From assembly GCF_030973515.1 (NCBI RefSeq), contig NZ_JARGZA010000001.1:270805-334804 (forward strand): a stretch of DNA of 64,000 bases, in the 5' to 3' direction. The DNA comes from Jannaschia maritima. GTDB taxonomy: Bacteria; Pseudomonadota; Alphaproteobacteria; Rhodobacterales; Rhodobacteraceae. A program made the position numbers and the translations under genes. Below, one piece after another: positions 8,728 through 19,062 of the stretch. The stretch's first letter is position 1; each line of letters begins with the position of its first letter. The notes under the pieces were generated by a model. That model was not told the DNA's origin. It saw only the letters and a list, made by a program, of their open reading frames with translations, and did not search any database.

Positions 8728-8835
8728 AGACGTTCAGCCATCCGGTGGATTCACATTGCCGCATAGAGCTCTCGACGCGGCGATGCTCGGATCGACGGCA
8801 CGCCCGACGAAACACGCAATCAGCAAGCGATTGGA

Positions 8836-8864
8836 GAACCGCACCGGCCGCGGGCCGCCGGTTC
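8836..8864. terminator. Hairpin between DUF2948 and mscS (possible bidirectional terminator)
   Basis: GAACCG and CGGTTC flank an inner GGCC-gcg-GGCC stem in the 178-bp gap between two convergent genes. There is no strong T-run. The rest of the gap holds nothing recognisable. Confidence 0.4.
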
Positions 8865-8905
8865 TGCTACCTAACTAACCCCCTATGGATCCCCACCTGT
8901 ATTCG

Positions 8906-10237
8906 TCATTCCACCGGAGCGGAATGATCGAGGAGATCGTCGTCGCCCGTCGTGCGGCGTTCGCGGTTCGCCAGCGATTCGATCGATCGAACGGGGGCGG
9001 TCGGTTCGGGACGCGGGGCCGTTCGCGGCTCGTCCCCGCCCTCGGTCACGACGATGTCCGTATCGGAATCCCGGTTCGCCTGGTCCGGCAGGTCGACCAC
9101 CGGCAATCCGCCGCCGACGAGGTTCAGGCGATAGGTCGGCTCCGGCAGTCCGATGTCGGCATCCGTGAGCGCGGCCATGACCATGCGGATCGCCTCCGAC
9201 CGGGCGACCATGAAGTCGGTCTCGGTCTGATCGATCCATCCATAGAACGCCATGTCGACGGTGCTGTCGCCGGCCTGGTCGATCCAGGCCTGCGCGGGCG
9301 GTTCCGTCAGCACGAAGGACAGCCCATTCAGCACATCTAACCCGATACGCTTGGCTTCTGCGGGATCGTCTGAGGGGTCGATCCCCAATGTGAAGCCGAA
9401 GCGCCGTTGCGGGTTGCGGCTGTAGTTCAGGATCTTCGCCTTGAAGACCGTAGCGTTCGGCAGGCGCAAGTGATTGCCGTCGGGGTCCAGCAGGATCGTG
9501 GCCCGGCTGGTCAGGCGGACGACCGTTCCTAGGTTGCCCTCGATGTCGACGAAATCGTTGGGGCGGAACGGTTGGCGCAACGACAGCATGAGCGATGCGA
9601 TGAAGTTCTCGACCGTGTCCCTAACGGCGAAGCCGACGGCCAATCCGACGATGCCCGCCGCCCCCAGCAGCGTGCCGAGGACGGCAGTAGCACCTAGGAT
9701 GTCGAGGGCGACGACGATTCCCAGCCCCGTGAAGACCAATCGGACGATTGTACGATAGATCTCCGCGATGAAGGTGTTCGGAGCCAGTCGGTTCCACAAC
9801 CGTGTCCAACGAGCGAGCAGCCAGCCGATGCTGGCCACGAGAAGCCCGACCACGACGGCGATCAGCAACAGCGGCAGATAGGCGATCGCCTGCGCGAAAC
9901 GATCGAAGGTGCGCGCGAGGACGGGGTCGATCCTGTCCCCGACGTCCGTGTTCGCCGTCACCTCGTTCCGGACCGCGACGACGCCGTCCACCCGTCCGGT
10001 CAAACGATTCAGTTCCGCGATCGCATCCGATCCCAACGCCGTGCCGGTCAGCTCGACCACGCCTTCGGTCACGGTGACGTCGATGTCCGCATACCCGTCG
10101 AGTTCAGCCAGGATCCCCTCGATCCGCCGCTCGATCGCCGCATCCCCGGTACCGTCGACCGTGATGGTACCCGACGGTCCGTCGTCCTGGGCGAGGACTG
10201 GCGTTGCGAGGAAGACGAGGAACAGAAGTACACGCAT
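8906..10237 (-). CDS. BON-domain mechanosensitive channel (MscS family)
   Basis: Inner-membrane channel of the MscS family, 443 aa, with an N-terminal signal peptide (MRVLLFLVFLATPVLA-Q) and a periplasmic BON domain (about residues 28-98). Three membrane segments follow (about 118-140, 160-185, 188-215). The last contains the glycine/alanine-rich pore helix AAGIVGLAVGFAVRDTVEN typical of MscS TM3, then the beta domain (QPFRPNDFVDIEGNLGTV). The acidic, Pro/Arg-rich C-terminal tail after about residue 385 looks disordered. The expected role is release of small solutes on hypo-osmotic shock. The gene appears to be monocistronic and possibly leaderless. Confidence 0.88.
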   Translation of the reverse strand: MRVLLFLVFLATPVLAQDDGPSGTITVDGTGDAAIERRIEGILAELDGYADIDVTVTEGVVELTGTALGSDAIAELNRLTGRVDGVVAVRNEVTANTDVGDRIDPVLARTFDRFAQAIAYLPLLLIAVVVGLLVASIGWLLARWTRLWNRLAPNTFIAEIYRTIVRLVFTGLGIVVALDILGATAVLGTLLGAAGIVGLAVGFAVRDTVENFIASLMLSLRQPFRPNDFVDIEGNLGTVVRLTSRATILLDPDGNHLRLPNATVFKAKILNYSRNPQRRFGFTLGIDPSDDPAEAKRIGLDVLNGLSFVLTEPPAQAWIDQAGDSTVDMAFYGWIDQTETDFMVARSEAIRMVMAALTDADIGLPEPTYRLNLVGGGLPVVDLPDQANRDSDTDIVVTEGGDEPRTAPRPEPTAPVRSIESLANRERRTTGDDDLLDHSAPVE

Positions 10238-10243
10238 CCATCT

Positions 10244-10271
10244 GGTCTAGGATGCAATCCCGCCGAGCCAA
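10244..10271 (-). promoter_or_regulatory. Promoter candidate for the mscS-like gene, very close to the ATG
   Basis: On the minus strand TTGGCT (10271-10266) and TAGACC (10249-10244) are 16 bp apart, and the ATG begins only 6 nt after the -10. The predicted transcript would start at or next to the A of the ATG, so the mRNA may be leaderless. Confidence 0.4.
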
Positions 10272-10329
10272 GCCCTATGACCGCGTCACGACCTGTCCCC
10301 GCACCCGTTGGACCGAGGACGACCGCCGT

Positions 10330-10674
10330 TCAGTCCGGACCGCGCGCGGCCGTCCGTCGCCACGAGCGGACGACGGTGACCGTCGCGACGACGAACAGGG
10401 CGATCAGCGACGCAAGGTTCAGCAGCGCTTGCGTGCGGAACATCGCTGCGGGAATGGGAGTGCCGTCGATCATCACAACCGGTGCCCGAACGAGGTTCAG
10501 CGCCAGGGTCCCGATCGCATACAGCAGTAGGACCCCCAGGGGGATCGCCACGATCCACAGCGCGATCATCCCGCCCACCCGGTGGACCAGTCTCAGGATA
10601 CCCCAGAGTAGAAAGCAGGCAAGCGCGGTCGCCGCGGCCGCCCCCATCAACTGGCCTGCGAGAAACGCATCCAT
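10330..10674 (-). CDS. Small membrane protein (114 aa), unknown function
   Basis: Predicted inner-membrane protein with three hydrophobic helices (about residues 7-25, 35-57 and 85-104) and a basic C-terminal end SWRRTAARGPD. Its ATG overlaps the TGA of the upstream phosphohexomutase gene by one base (TGATG), so it is translationally coupled to it. I recognise no family. The intact frame, the coupling and the clean hydrophobic pattern argue that it is real. Confidence 0.65.
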   Translation of the reverse strand: MDAFLAGQLMGAAAATALACFLLWGILRLVHRVGGMIALWIVAIPLGVLLLYAIGTLALNLVRAPVVMIDGTPIPAAMFRTQALLNLASLIALFVVATVTVVRSWRRTAARGPD

Positions 10675-12164
10675 CAGAAGGTCTGATCGTACTCGCCGAC
10701 GTTCGACTCCTGCCGGATGATCCGGTCGAGATCCTCGAAGATCGCGCGCAGTTCGTCCTTCGACGTAGGCGACTCGCAGACGACGACGAGATTGGGGGTG
10801 TTGCTGGAAGCGCGGACCAGCCCCCAACCGCCGTTCTCCAACTGGACGCGGGCCCCGTTGACGGTCACGACATCGACGATTCTCTGACCGCCCAAGGTCC
10901 CCTGCCCGTTCATCGGCGCGATGCGGTCGACGATGCGCTGCAAGGTGTCGTACTTCTCGGTATCGGGGCAATGGGGCGACAGGGTGGGCGTGTTGTAGAC
11001 CGTGGGCAGCGCCTTTCGCAGGTCGGACATCGACTTGTCCGGGTTGCGGTCCAGCAGCTTGCAGATCTCCACGGCGACCCGCATCCCGTCGTCGTAGCCA
11101 CGCCCGATCGGTTCGGCCAGGAAGTAGTGACCGGACTTCTCGAACCCAGCCAGGGCGCCGATCTCGTGGACCCGGCGCTTCATGTGGCTGTGTCCGGTCT
11201 TCCAATAGTCGGCCTTGGCCCCGTTCTCCCGCAGCACGGGGTCGGAGGCGAAGAGGCCGGTCGACTTCACGTCCGCCACGAACGTCGCGTTCGCGTGGAT
11301 GGCGGAAAGGTCCCGGGCCATGATGACGCCGACCTTGTCGGCGAAGATCTCCTCCCCCTCGTCGTCGACGACGCCGCAGCGGTCCCCGTCGCCGTCGAAG
11401 CCCAAGGCAAGGTCCGCCCCGGACGCCTTCACGGACGCCGCCATGTCGTGCAGCATCTCCATGGCTTCCGGGTTCGGGTTGTAGTGAGGGAACGTGTAGT
11501 CGAGCGTATTGTGGCTCTCGACCACCTCCACCCCGATGCGGCGCAGGACCTCCGGACCATAGGCGGACGCGGTGCCGTTGCCCGTGGCGCAGACGACCTT
11601 CAGGGGGCGGGACATGCGGAAGTCGCCGACCAGGTCGTCCAAGTATGCCTCCATCACCCCGTCGACGCGTTCCCACCGGCCGCCGTCGCGCGCGACACCC
11701 TCCCCGTTCAAGACGATGTCGCGCAGTTCCGCCATCTCGTCAGGACCGTGGGTCAGGGGGCGCTGGAAGCCCATCTTCACCCCGGTCCAGCCGTTCGGAT
11801 TGTGGCTGGCGGTGATCATCGCGACGGCGGGAGCATCCAGGTGGAACTGGCTGAAATACGCCATCGGCGTGATCGCGGGGCCGATGTCCTGGACGTGGAT
11901 CCCCGCCTGCGTCAGGCCGAGGATCACCGCCTGCTTGATGGCCAGGGAATAGTCCCGGTAATCGTTCGCCACCGCGATGCGCGGCTCGATCCCGCGCGCG
12001 TGCATCTGCGTGCCGAGACCCAGGCCGAGCGCCGTCATGCCGGGGAGGTTGATCTCCTCAGGGTAACGCCAGCGGGCGTCGTATTCGCGGAAGCCCGTGG
12101 GGACGATCATGGGGTTGCGCAGGAAGTCCCAGGTGTTCGGGGTGACCGTCGAAAGGGGCTTCAT
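10674..12164 (-). CDS. Phosphomannomutase/phosphoglucomutase
   Basis: Alpha-D-phosphohexomutase, 496 aa, interconverting hexose 1- and 6-phosphates for exopolysaccharide, LPS or nucleotide-sugar synthesis. The phosphoserine loop is TASHNPNG (Ser120), the magnesium loop DGDGDR (257-262), the sugar-binding loop GEKSGH-like FEKSGHYF, and the phosphate-binding loop VRASSNTPNL. The start MKPLSTVTPN has a perfect AGGAGG site; an upstream in-frame ATG lacks one. Divergent from nhaA. Confidence 0.92.
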   Translation of the reverse strand: MKPLSTVTPNTWDFLRNPMIVPTGFREYDARWRYPEEINLPGMTALGLGLGTQMHARGIEPRIAVANDYRDYSLAIKQAVILGLTQAGIHVQDIGPAITPMAYFSQFHLDAPAVAMITASHNPNGWTGVKMGFQRPLTHGPDEMAELRDIVLNGEGVARDGGRWERVDGVMEAYLDDLVGDFRMSRPLKVVCATGNGTASAYGPEVLRRIGVEVVESHNTLDYTFPHYNPNPEAMEMLHDMAASVKASGADLALGFDGDGDRCGVVDDEGEEIFADKVGVIMARDLSAIHANATFVADVKSTGLFASDPVLRENGAKADYWKTGHSHMKRRVHEIGALAGFEKSGHYFLAEPIGRGYDDGMRVAVEICKLLDRNPDKSMSDLRKALPTVYNTPTLSPHCPDTEKYDTLQRIVDRIAPMNGQGTLGGQRIVDVVTVNGARVQLENGGWGLVRASSNTPNLVVVCESPTSKDELRAIFEDLDRIIRQESNVGEYDQTF

Positions 12165-12198
12165 GACATCCTCCTGATGCGTCGATGGCTGTTGCGGG

Positions 12199-12226
12199 GA
12201 CATACATCAGCGTTGCGGTCACACAA
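12199..12226 (-). promoter_or_regulatory. Promoter candidate for the phosphohexomutase gene
   Basis: On the minus strand TTGTGT (12226-12221) and TATGTC (12204-12199) are 16 bp apart, predicting a leader of about 28 nt that contains the AGGAGG ribosome site. Confidence 0.4.
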
Positions 12227-12250
12227 CCCCGGGGCGCCGTCGCGGTGCCA

Positions 12251-12279
12251 TTGTCGCCCCAGCTAGGTTCCCCTAGACC
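12251..12279 (+). promoter_or_regulatory. Promoter candidate for nhaA
   Basis: TTGTCG and TAGACC are 17 bp apart. A second CTAG-containing hexamer (TAGGTT, 12264-12269) lies between them. The predicted leader is about 22 nt. Confidence 0.4.
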
Positions 12280-12307
12280 CGAACCGAACGACCGCACGGG
12301 GGCATGG

Positions 12308-13606
12308 ATGTATCGGGTCTGGAACTTCCTGACGAACTATTCGCTGCTGCTGATCTTCGGCGCAGCGATCGCGTTGGTCTGGGCCAACGTCGATGCGCAC
12401 AGCTATCACCTCGTTGTCGAATACCCGCTCTGGTTCAACGATCACGTGGGGTACGACCTGCATCACTGGGAGGTGGCGCTGGGCGAGGACGCGGCCCTGT
12501 TCGGTCACGCGGAAACGGCGAAGGTCCTGACCGTCCACTACCTGGTGAACGACATCCTAATGGCCTTCTTCTTCGCCATCGCCGCCAAGGAGGTGTGGGA
12601 AGCCGTCATCCTCAAGAACGGCAGCTTGCGGGGAAAGAAGGCGGCAACGCCGCTCTTCGCCACCGTGGGCGGCATGGTGGGCCCGATCGCCGTGTATCTC
12701 GGGATCGCGGCGCTTTTGGGATCGGATACCTACGACGCCGTGGCCAACGGATGGGCCATTCCGACGGCGACGGACATCGCGTTCAGCTATCTCGTCGGGC
12801 GGATCGTGTTCGGCGCCGGGCATCCGGCCGTGCGGTTCCTTCTGCTGCTGGCCATCGCGGACGATGCCGCGGGTCTTATCATCCTCGCGATCTTCTATCC
12901 CGAAGGGGACCTGGCGCCCATCTGGCTGCTGCTGTCCCTGGTGTCAGCCATCGCGGTCTTCTTTCTGTTCAATCGTCTCCCCCGCAATCTCGATCGGGGC
13001 GATCAGACACGGCCAAAATCGACCTGGGTGCGCCAGAAGCTGTCGTTCTGGCCCTATCTGATCGCGGGCATCCTGTCCTGGTACGGCTTCGCGCAGTCGG
13101 GTCTGCATCCTGCCCTCGGGCTGCTGCCGATCGTACCCACCCTGCCCCATGCCGACCGGGCGTTCGGGTTCTTCGCGGATGCGGAGAAGCACCTGACCGA
13201 CCTCCTGAACCACACCGAGCATCTGCTGAAGCACCCGGTGGAAGTGATCCTGTTCTTCTTCGGACTCATGAATGCCGGCGTCGAGTTCAGCGCGATCGCG
13301 GAGCCCACTTGGCTCGTGCTCGCGGGCCTGATCATCGGCAAGCCGGTCGGGGTGCTCCTGTTCGGATACATCGGCGCGCACACGCTTAAACTCGGGCTTC
13401 CGGCGGGCATGCGGACGGTGGACCTGTTCGTGATCGGCTGCGTGGCGGCGATCGGGTTCACGGTGTCGTTGTTCGTCGCATCGGTCGCCTTCGATCCGGG
13501 CCCGGTTCAGGACGCCGCGAAGATGGGTGCCCTGTTCAGCTTCGGTGCCGCGGTGATCTCCATCGTTGCAGGAAAGATAACCGGAGTACGCAAGATCCCG
13601 GTTTGA
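12308..13606 (+). CDS. nhaA: Na+/H+ antiporter NhaA
   Basis: Inner-membrane sodium/proton antiporter, 432 aa from MYRVWNFLTNYSLLLIFGAA; an upstream frame extension lacks conserved sequence. The essential aspartate pair lies in LLLAIADDAAGLIILAIF (Asp185-Asp186), and the unwound-helix motif NGWAIPTATDIAFS with Asp156 is present. There are about twelve hydrophobic segments. The loop between about residues 325 and 350 (FFADAEKHLTDLLNHTEHLL) is longer and more charged than in E. coli NhaA. Exports Na+ or Li+ using the proton gradient and helps pH homeostasis. Confidence 0.93.
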   Translation: MYRVWNFLTNYSLLLIFGAAIALVWANVDAHSYHLVVEYPLWFNDHVGYDLHHWEVALGEDAALFGHAETAKVLTVHYLVNDILMAFFFAIAAKEVWEAVILKNGSLRGKKAATPLFATVGGMVGPIAVYLGIAALLGSDTYDAVANGWAIPTATDIAFSYLVGRIVFGAGHPAVRFLLLLAIADDAAGLIILAIFYPEGDLAPIWLLLSLVSAIAVFFLFNRLPRNLDRGDQTRPKSTWVRQKLSFWPYLIAGILSWYGFAQSGLHPALGLLPIVPTLPHADRAFGFFADAEKHLTDLLNHTEHLLKHPVEVILFFFGLMNAGVEFSAIAEPTWLVLAGLIIGKPVGVLLFGYIGAHTLKLGLPAGMRTVDLFVIGCVAAIGFTVSLFVASVAFDPGPVQDAAKMGALFSFGAAVISIVAGKITGVRKIPV

Positions 13607-13636
13607 CGGTGGCCATATCGAATCGGTCATAAGAAC

Positions 13637-13670
13637 GACGGTGCCCCCGCGGGCGCCGTCTTGCGTTTTA
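13637..13670 (+). terminator. Rho-independent terminator of nhaA
   Basis: GACGGTGCCC, loop CCGC, GGGCGCCGTC, followed by TTGCGTTTT. It is a strong ten-pair stem (one G-T pair) 30 bp after the nhaA stop. Confidence 0.8.
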
Positions 13671-13750
13671 TCAACCGTCACCAGCTACCCCTTGTTATTC
13701 TGCATCGCAGCATGGAAGTTGCTGCAATGCAGAAATCGGATGGTGGCGAC

Positions 13751-14743
13751 ATGGATGATATTCTCGGGCTCGTACGGAGCGGCCGCCTGACGGAGGCGAC
13801 GGCGGAGATACAGGAACGTCTCCGCGACACGTCGAGATCTCAGAAGCAGGTCAGGACTCCACACGAGCCGAAGACGAACGATTGGACGATGCCCCGGCGT
13901 CCCGGTCCCTCGGCAGCGGGCGCGTTGAACTTGCCGGCCGGGGGACGCTGGGACCGCCTTACGACAACTGGTCTGGCCTGCCGTCTATTCGTGCCAGCGA
14001 CACCTGTGGCCGCCGCGCCATTCGTCGTCATGCTTCATGGTTGTACCCAATCGCCGGAAGATTTCGCGCGCGGTACGCGGATGAACGATGCGGCGGCTGA
14101 GATCGGGGCGCATGTGCTCTGGCCCGAACAATCCCGCAGCGCGAACCCCAACGGGTGCTGGTCATGGTTCGATCCCGCACATCAGGGAACCGATGGGGAG
14201 GCGGGGGCCATCGCGGCCGCCGCCCGGGAGGTGTCCGCGAAGGTCGGCGCGACTGGCGAACGCTTCGTCGCCGGCCTGTCCGCTGGCGGTGCCATGGCTG
14301 CGATCCTGGGTGCGCGTCACGCCGACACCTTCGCAGCCGTGGGCGTCCACAGCGGGCTCGCGGTCGGTTCGGCCTCCGATGTCGGATCTGCCTTCGCGGC
14401 CATGCGGTCGGGCGGCGGAAGCGGTGTGGCCGTCAAAGTACCCATGATCCTGTTCCACGGCTCCGCCGACACGACGGTCGCGCCCGTGAACGCGTCCAGC
14501 CTGGTCGGATCGCGAACCGGGGGGCCGAAGCCGCGCCTACGGACGGGCGAGATGGGGGGGCGCCGATACCGTGTCACGACGCACGCAGCGTCGGGCGACG
14601 CCGGCCCGGTGGAGGCCTGGGCGGTCGAGGGTCTGGGTCACGCCTGGTCCGGTGGCGATGCCGCCGGCACCTATTCCGATCCGATGGGCCCGAATGCCAC
14701 GATGCTGATGATGCGCTTCTTCCGGGACCACGCCGGGGGATGA
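13751..14743 (+). CDS. PHB-depolymerase-family esterase
   Basis: Alpha/beta-hydrolase of the extracellular poly(3-hydroxybutyrate) depolymerase/LpqC family, 330 aa. The lipase box is GLSAGGAMA (Ser177). The oxyanion region is FVVMLHGCTQSPEDFA, and the histidine candidate lies in the C-terminal VEGLGHAWSGGD. NPNGCWSWFDPAHQ is a family hallmark. The N-terminus before residue 60 is polar and lacks a signal peptide, so it may be cytosolic or secreted by another route. The chosen ATG (MDDILGLVRSG) has GGTGGCGAC upstream; earlier in-frame starts fall in or close to the nhaA terminator and are less likely. Confidence 0.85.
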   Translation: MDDILGLVRSGRLTEATAEIQERLRDTSRSQKQVRTPHEPKTNDWTMPRRPGPSAAGALNLPAGGRWDRLTTTGLACRLFVPATPVAAAPFVVMLHGCTQSPEDFARGTRMNDAAAEIGAHVLWPEQSRSANPNGCWSWFDPAHQGTDGEAGAIAAAAREVSAKVGATGERFVAGLSAGGAMAAILGARHADTFAAVGVHSGLAVGSASDVGSAFAAMRSGGGSGVAVKVPMILFHGSADTTVAPVNASSLVGSRTGGPKPRLRTGEMGGRRYRVTTHAASGDAGPVEAWAVEGLGHAWSGGDAAGTYSDPMGPNATMLMMRFFRDHAGG

Positions 14744-14764
14744 TTGCGGAAGCGTGGAACGCGT

Positions 14765-14787
14765 AAGGGCCCCGATATGGGGCCCTT
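14765..14787. terminator. Hairpin terminator between esterase and PRC-barrel gene
   Basis: AAGGGCCCC, loop GATAT, GGGGCCCTT: a perfect nine-pair stem between two convergent genes, usable in both directions. It closely resembles the hairpin after groL. Confidence 0.7.
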
Positions 14788-14812
14788 CGCAGTCGATCGA
14801 TCAACTTGTTCG

Positions 14813-15163
14813 TCAGACGTAGAACGGCGTCGTGCCATAGGCCGCGGACGTACGATCGTGCCAATCGCGGTTCGTCTCCCATCCGGCTTCGGCCTTCGGC
14901 GCCTGGCCGAGCTGCTCTTCCGTGATGTTGGTTCGGAAGCCTCCCAGACCCTCGTCGTAGGTCAGCGTGTTCCACGGCACGGGGCGTTCGTTGCCCCCGA
15001 TGCCGAGTACCCCACCGAACGACATCACGGCATAGGCGACTTGGCCGGACTGCTTGTCGATCATCACCCGGTCGATCGTGCCGACCCTTTCGTCACCGGT
15101 GCCATAAACGACCGTTCCCGCGACGTCGGCCGCGGCGACGAGGTGCTTGGGATCATGGGTCAT
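14813..15163 (-). CDS. PRC-barrel domain protein
   Basis: A 116-aa protein dominated by one PRC-barrel domain: LVAAADVAGTVVYGTGDERVGTIDRV, MIDKQSGQVAYAVMSFGGVLG and VPWNTLTYDEGLGGF. PRC-barrels are small beta folds found in the photosynthetic reaction centre H subunit, in RimM and in many stand-alone stress-related proteins. No photosynthesis gene is nearby, so this is the free-standing type of unknown function. The start with GGAG at correct spacing is preferred over an ATG four codons upstream. Confidence 0.85.
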   Translation of the reverse strand: MTHDPKHLVAAADVAGTVVYGTGDERVGTIDRVMIDKQSGQVAYAVMSFGGVLGIGGNERPVPWNTLTYDEGLGGFRTNITEEQLGQAPKAEAGWETNRDWHDRTSAAYGTTPFYV

Positions 15164-15490
15164 GGTATGCTCCATCGTGTTATCAACAGGTTACGTGCGG
15201 TCCTGGGGAGAACGAACGGGTCCAATTAGAGTTCCGGTCCCGCAAACCATCACTCTACCGGTCGTCGGCGGGTTCCTTGCGCGACACCGTTTCCTAGGCT
15301 GTATCGATTACTGCTGGCGACGAGGTGCCTCGTTCTGCCCGCCCGGATTGTCACCGATGCACGAAGTGCCAGACTGCGTCCTGGATCCGGAAAAGACGAA
15401 GGGCCCCGATCGGGGCCCTTCGCACGCATCACGGTCGTTCGTGCACCTTGCGACGCCACGGCGGGCGACGCAGTCGGATGCACGGGCCGA
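15164..15490. other. Non-coding stretch between PRC-barrel gene and groL
   Basis: This 327-bp gap holds no convincing gene. It contains the groL terminator at 15398-15421 and otherwise the upstream region of the PRC-barrel gene, where I find no clear -35/-10 pair. The AATTAGAG and CCTAGGCTGTATCGATTA segments are the only AT-richer parts. Confidence 0.6.
15398..15421 (-). terminator. Terminator of groL
   Basis: GAAGGGCCCCG and CGGGGCCCTTC form a perfect stem about 70 bp downstream of the groL stop on the minus strand. Stem sequence is nearly the same as that of the hairpin at 14765-14787. Confidence 0.65.
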
Positions 15491-17146
<1,656 letters not shown>

Positions 17147-17191
17147 CTAAACTTGATTTCGTTGGATGGAGGGGTCGGGGAAACGGGCGCC

Positions 17192-17476
17192 TTACAGCAG
17201 GCCCAGGATGTCCGACTCCTTCATGATGAGCATCTCGTCACCGTCGATGGTGACCTCGGTGCCGGACCACTTGCCGAACAGGATCCGATCGCCCGCCTTC
17301 ACGGTCATCGGGATCAGTTCGCCGCTGTCCTTGCGTGCACCCTCGCCCACGGACACGACCTCGCCCTCGGCGGGCTTTTCCTTGGCCGTGTCGGGGATGA
17401 TCAGACCGCCCTTGGTCTTCTCGTCGGATTCGATGCGACGGACCAGGACGCGGTCGTGCAGCGGTGTGAAAGCCAT
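17192..17476 (-). CDS. groS: Co-chaperonin GroES
   Basis: The 10-kDa lid of the GroEL chamber, 94 aa. Motifs [20 protein letters not shown] (mobile loop with GGLIIPDTA) and [17 protein letters not shown] are standard. First gene of the groES-groEL operon, preceded by a CIRCE operator. Confidence 0.98.
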   Translation of the reverse strand: MAFTPLHDRVLVRRIESDEKTKGGLIIPDTAKEKPAEGEVVSVGEGARKDSGELIPMTVKAGDRILFGKWSGTEVTIDGDEMLIMKESDILGLL

Positions 17477-17504
17477 TGTCAGCCTCTCGTTGCCTTACAT
17501 TCCC

Positions 17505-17533
17505 AATTGTCACTCACCCGGGGGGAGTGCCAA
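17505..17533 (-). promoter_or_regulatory. CIRCE operator over the groESL promoter
   Basis: TTGTCACTC, nine spacer bases, GAGTGCCAA (17507-17533) match the CIRCE inverted repeat at 7/9 and 8/9 positions. Read on the minus strand, the first arm contains a -35-like TTGGCA, and 17 bp later ACAATT (17510-17505) can serve as the -10, so bound HrcA would block the promoter directly. Regulation by HrcA is established for CIRCE; hrcA itself is not in this window. Confidence 0.85.
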
Positions 17534-17697
17534 CGGAGCGCTAGCTATGGAGGGTGCGGCGGAGTGTCAACGGGGTGCGGGTACCCTTTGAACGGGAAAT
17601 GGCTGAGCTATCGACCGCTTCGAACGGCGCCTATTCCAATGCGATCCTGTGGTCCACCGGGGTGGGCGTCGGAGGAGCGGCTCCTAGGTTTCCGCGC

Positions 17698-18276
17698 ATG
17701 GCCATCCCCGACGAGATCCGCGCCTGCCGCCATTGCGCGGACCGGTTCGCGGCGACCAAGACCCGTCACGAACCCGCACCCGTGGTGTGGTTCGCGTCGC
17801 ACGCCAAGATCCTCGTCGCGAGTCAGGCACCCGGCATGCGCGCTCATCTGTCGGGAAAGCCCTTCGACGACCCGTCGGGCATGCGGCTCCGGGAATGGAT
17901 GGGGGTGGACGAGGACACGTTCTGGGACAGGCGAAACGTCGCGATCGTGCCGATGGGGTTCTGTTTTCCCGGATACGACGCGGCCGGAGGCGACATACCG
18001 CCCCCGAAGGTCTGCGCAAGACTCTGGCGTGAGGCCGCGCTGGCGCATGTGGGCGACGTTCCCGTGACCCTGCTGATCGGGGGCTATGCGCAGGCGTGGC
18101 ATCTGGGGAAGGGCCGTGTCACCGACCGTGTGCGCGACTGGCGAACGCTTGCGCCGCGGGTCTGGTGCCTGCCGCATCCGTCCTGGCGGAACACCGCTTG
18201 GCTTGCGAAGCATCCCTGGTTCGCGCAGGAAACGGTGCCCGCCCTGCAGGCCGCCATCGCGGACGCCCTGGGCTGA
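17698..18276 (+). CDS. Uracil-DNA glycosylase superfamily protein
   Basis: A 192-aa protein of the uracil-DNA glycosylase fold in a divergent clade. Features are an N-terminal CRHCADRF motif, AKILVASQAPGMRAH (the position of the UDG water-activating loop), VPMGFCFPGYD, and the C-terminal LPHPSWRN, which corresponds to the HPSP minor-groove loop. The catalytic residue of classical UDGs is not obvious, so activity on uracil is uncertain. The start is the first ATG of the conserved part; a CTAGGTT element lies 7 nt before it. It precedes the SseB gene by 15 bp. Confidence 0.75.
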   Translation: MAIPDEIRACRHCADRFAATKTRHEPAPVVWFASHAKILVASQAPGMRAHLSGKPFDDPSGMRLREWMGVDEDTFWDRRNVAIVPMGFCFPGYDAAGGDIPPPKVCARLWREAALAHVGDVPVTLLIGGYAQAWHLGKGRVTDRVRDWRTLAPRVWCLPHPSWRNTAWLAKHPWFAQETVPALQAAIADALG

Positions 18277-18291
18277 ACCACGGAGGGACCA

Positions 18292-19062
18292 GTGAACGAC
18301 ACCCCCCTGGACCAAGCCCATTCGGCAGCCGAAGCCTCCGGGGAGCCGGCGGATCGCTTGGCCTTCTGGTCGCGGTTGGCGGAAGCGGAACTGTCCCTTT
18401 GGCTTGACGGCGACGCCGATGCCGACGGGGTCACCCCGTACCTGTTCGACCTGGAGGGCGGGACCTACGCGCTGGCCTTCGATCGGGCGGATCGGCTAGC
18501 CGCCTTCGCCGGCGCGGAGGCAGCGACCGCCACGCTTTCGGGTCGGATGCTGGCGGGATTGCTGTCGGACCAGGGCCTGGGCCTGGGATTGAACCTGGGC
18601 GACGCGCCATCGGCACAGCTCATCGAAGCGGATGCCCTCGCCTGGTTGGTCGACACGCTGTCGTCCGGCCCCGCGGAGGAGGCCGCGACGATCGAGACGA
18701 TCACGCCACCCGGCGACCTGCCCGACGCGCTCCTGCGTGCGCTGGATGGTAAGCTGGGAGCGATGGCGGGGCTCGCGCGATCGGCGTACCTCGCCGGTGC
18801 CGTGTACGACGGGGGCACGCGAGCCCATCTCATGGCCTTCGTCGATCCCGTCGACGGGGCGGAGGGCGCATTGGCGCGTGCCGTATCCGATGCGCTGGCC
18901 CTGTCAGGGCTGGAGGCCGGAACGCTCGACGTGACCTTCGTGGCGGCGAGCAACCCGTTGGCCGGCGCGTTGGCGCGGCACGGGCTGCGGATCGAGCTGC
19001 CGGAGGTGGCGAAGGGCGTGACGATTGAGATGCGCGACGACGCACCACCGCGTCTGCGCTAG
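18292..19062 (+). CDS. SseB family protein
   Basis: A 256-aa acidic, Ala/Leu-rich protein with an SseB N-terminal domain: FWSRLAEAELSLWLDG, VTPYLFDLEGGTYALAFDRAD and a LSGRMLAGLLSDQGLGLGLN segment. A second half (FVDPVDGAEGALARAVSDA) resembles the C-terminal domain. The family was named after enhanced serine sensitivity in E. coli; its biochemical role is unknown. GTG start with GGAGGG upstream. Its last 4 bp overlap the convergent pxpA gene. Confidence 0.75.
   Translation: MNDTPLDQAHSAAEASGEPADRLAFWSRLAEAELSLWLDGDADADGVTPYLFDLEGGTYALAFDRADRLAAFAGAEAATATLSGRMLAGLLSDQGLGLGLNLGDAPSAQLIEADALAWLVDTLSSGPAEEAATIETITPPGDLPDALLRALDGKLGAMAGLARSAYLAGAVYDGGTRAHLMAFVDPVDGAEGALARAVSDALALSGLEAGTLDVTFVAASNPLAGALARHGLRIELPEVAKGVTIEMRDDAPPRLR

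Noticed and set aside
13661..13750. Longer N-terminus for the PHB-depolymerase-like esterase
   Set aside because: The first in-frame start (TTG) lies in the T-run of the nhaA terminator, and intermediate ATGs lack ribosome sites.
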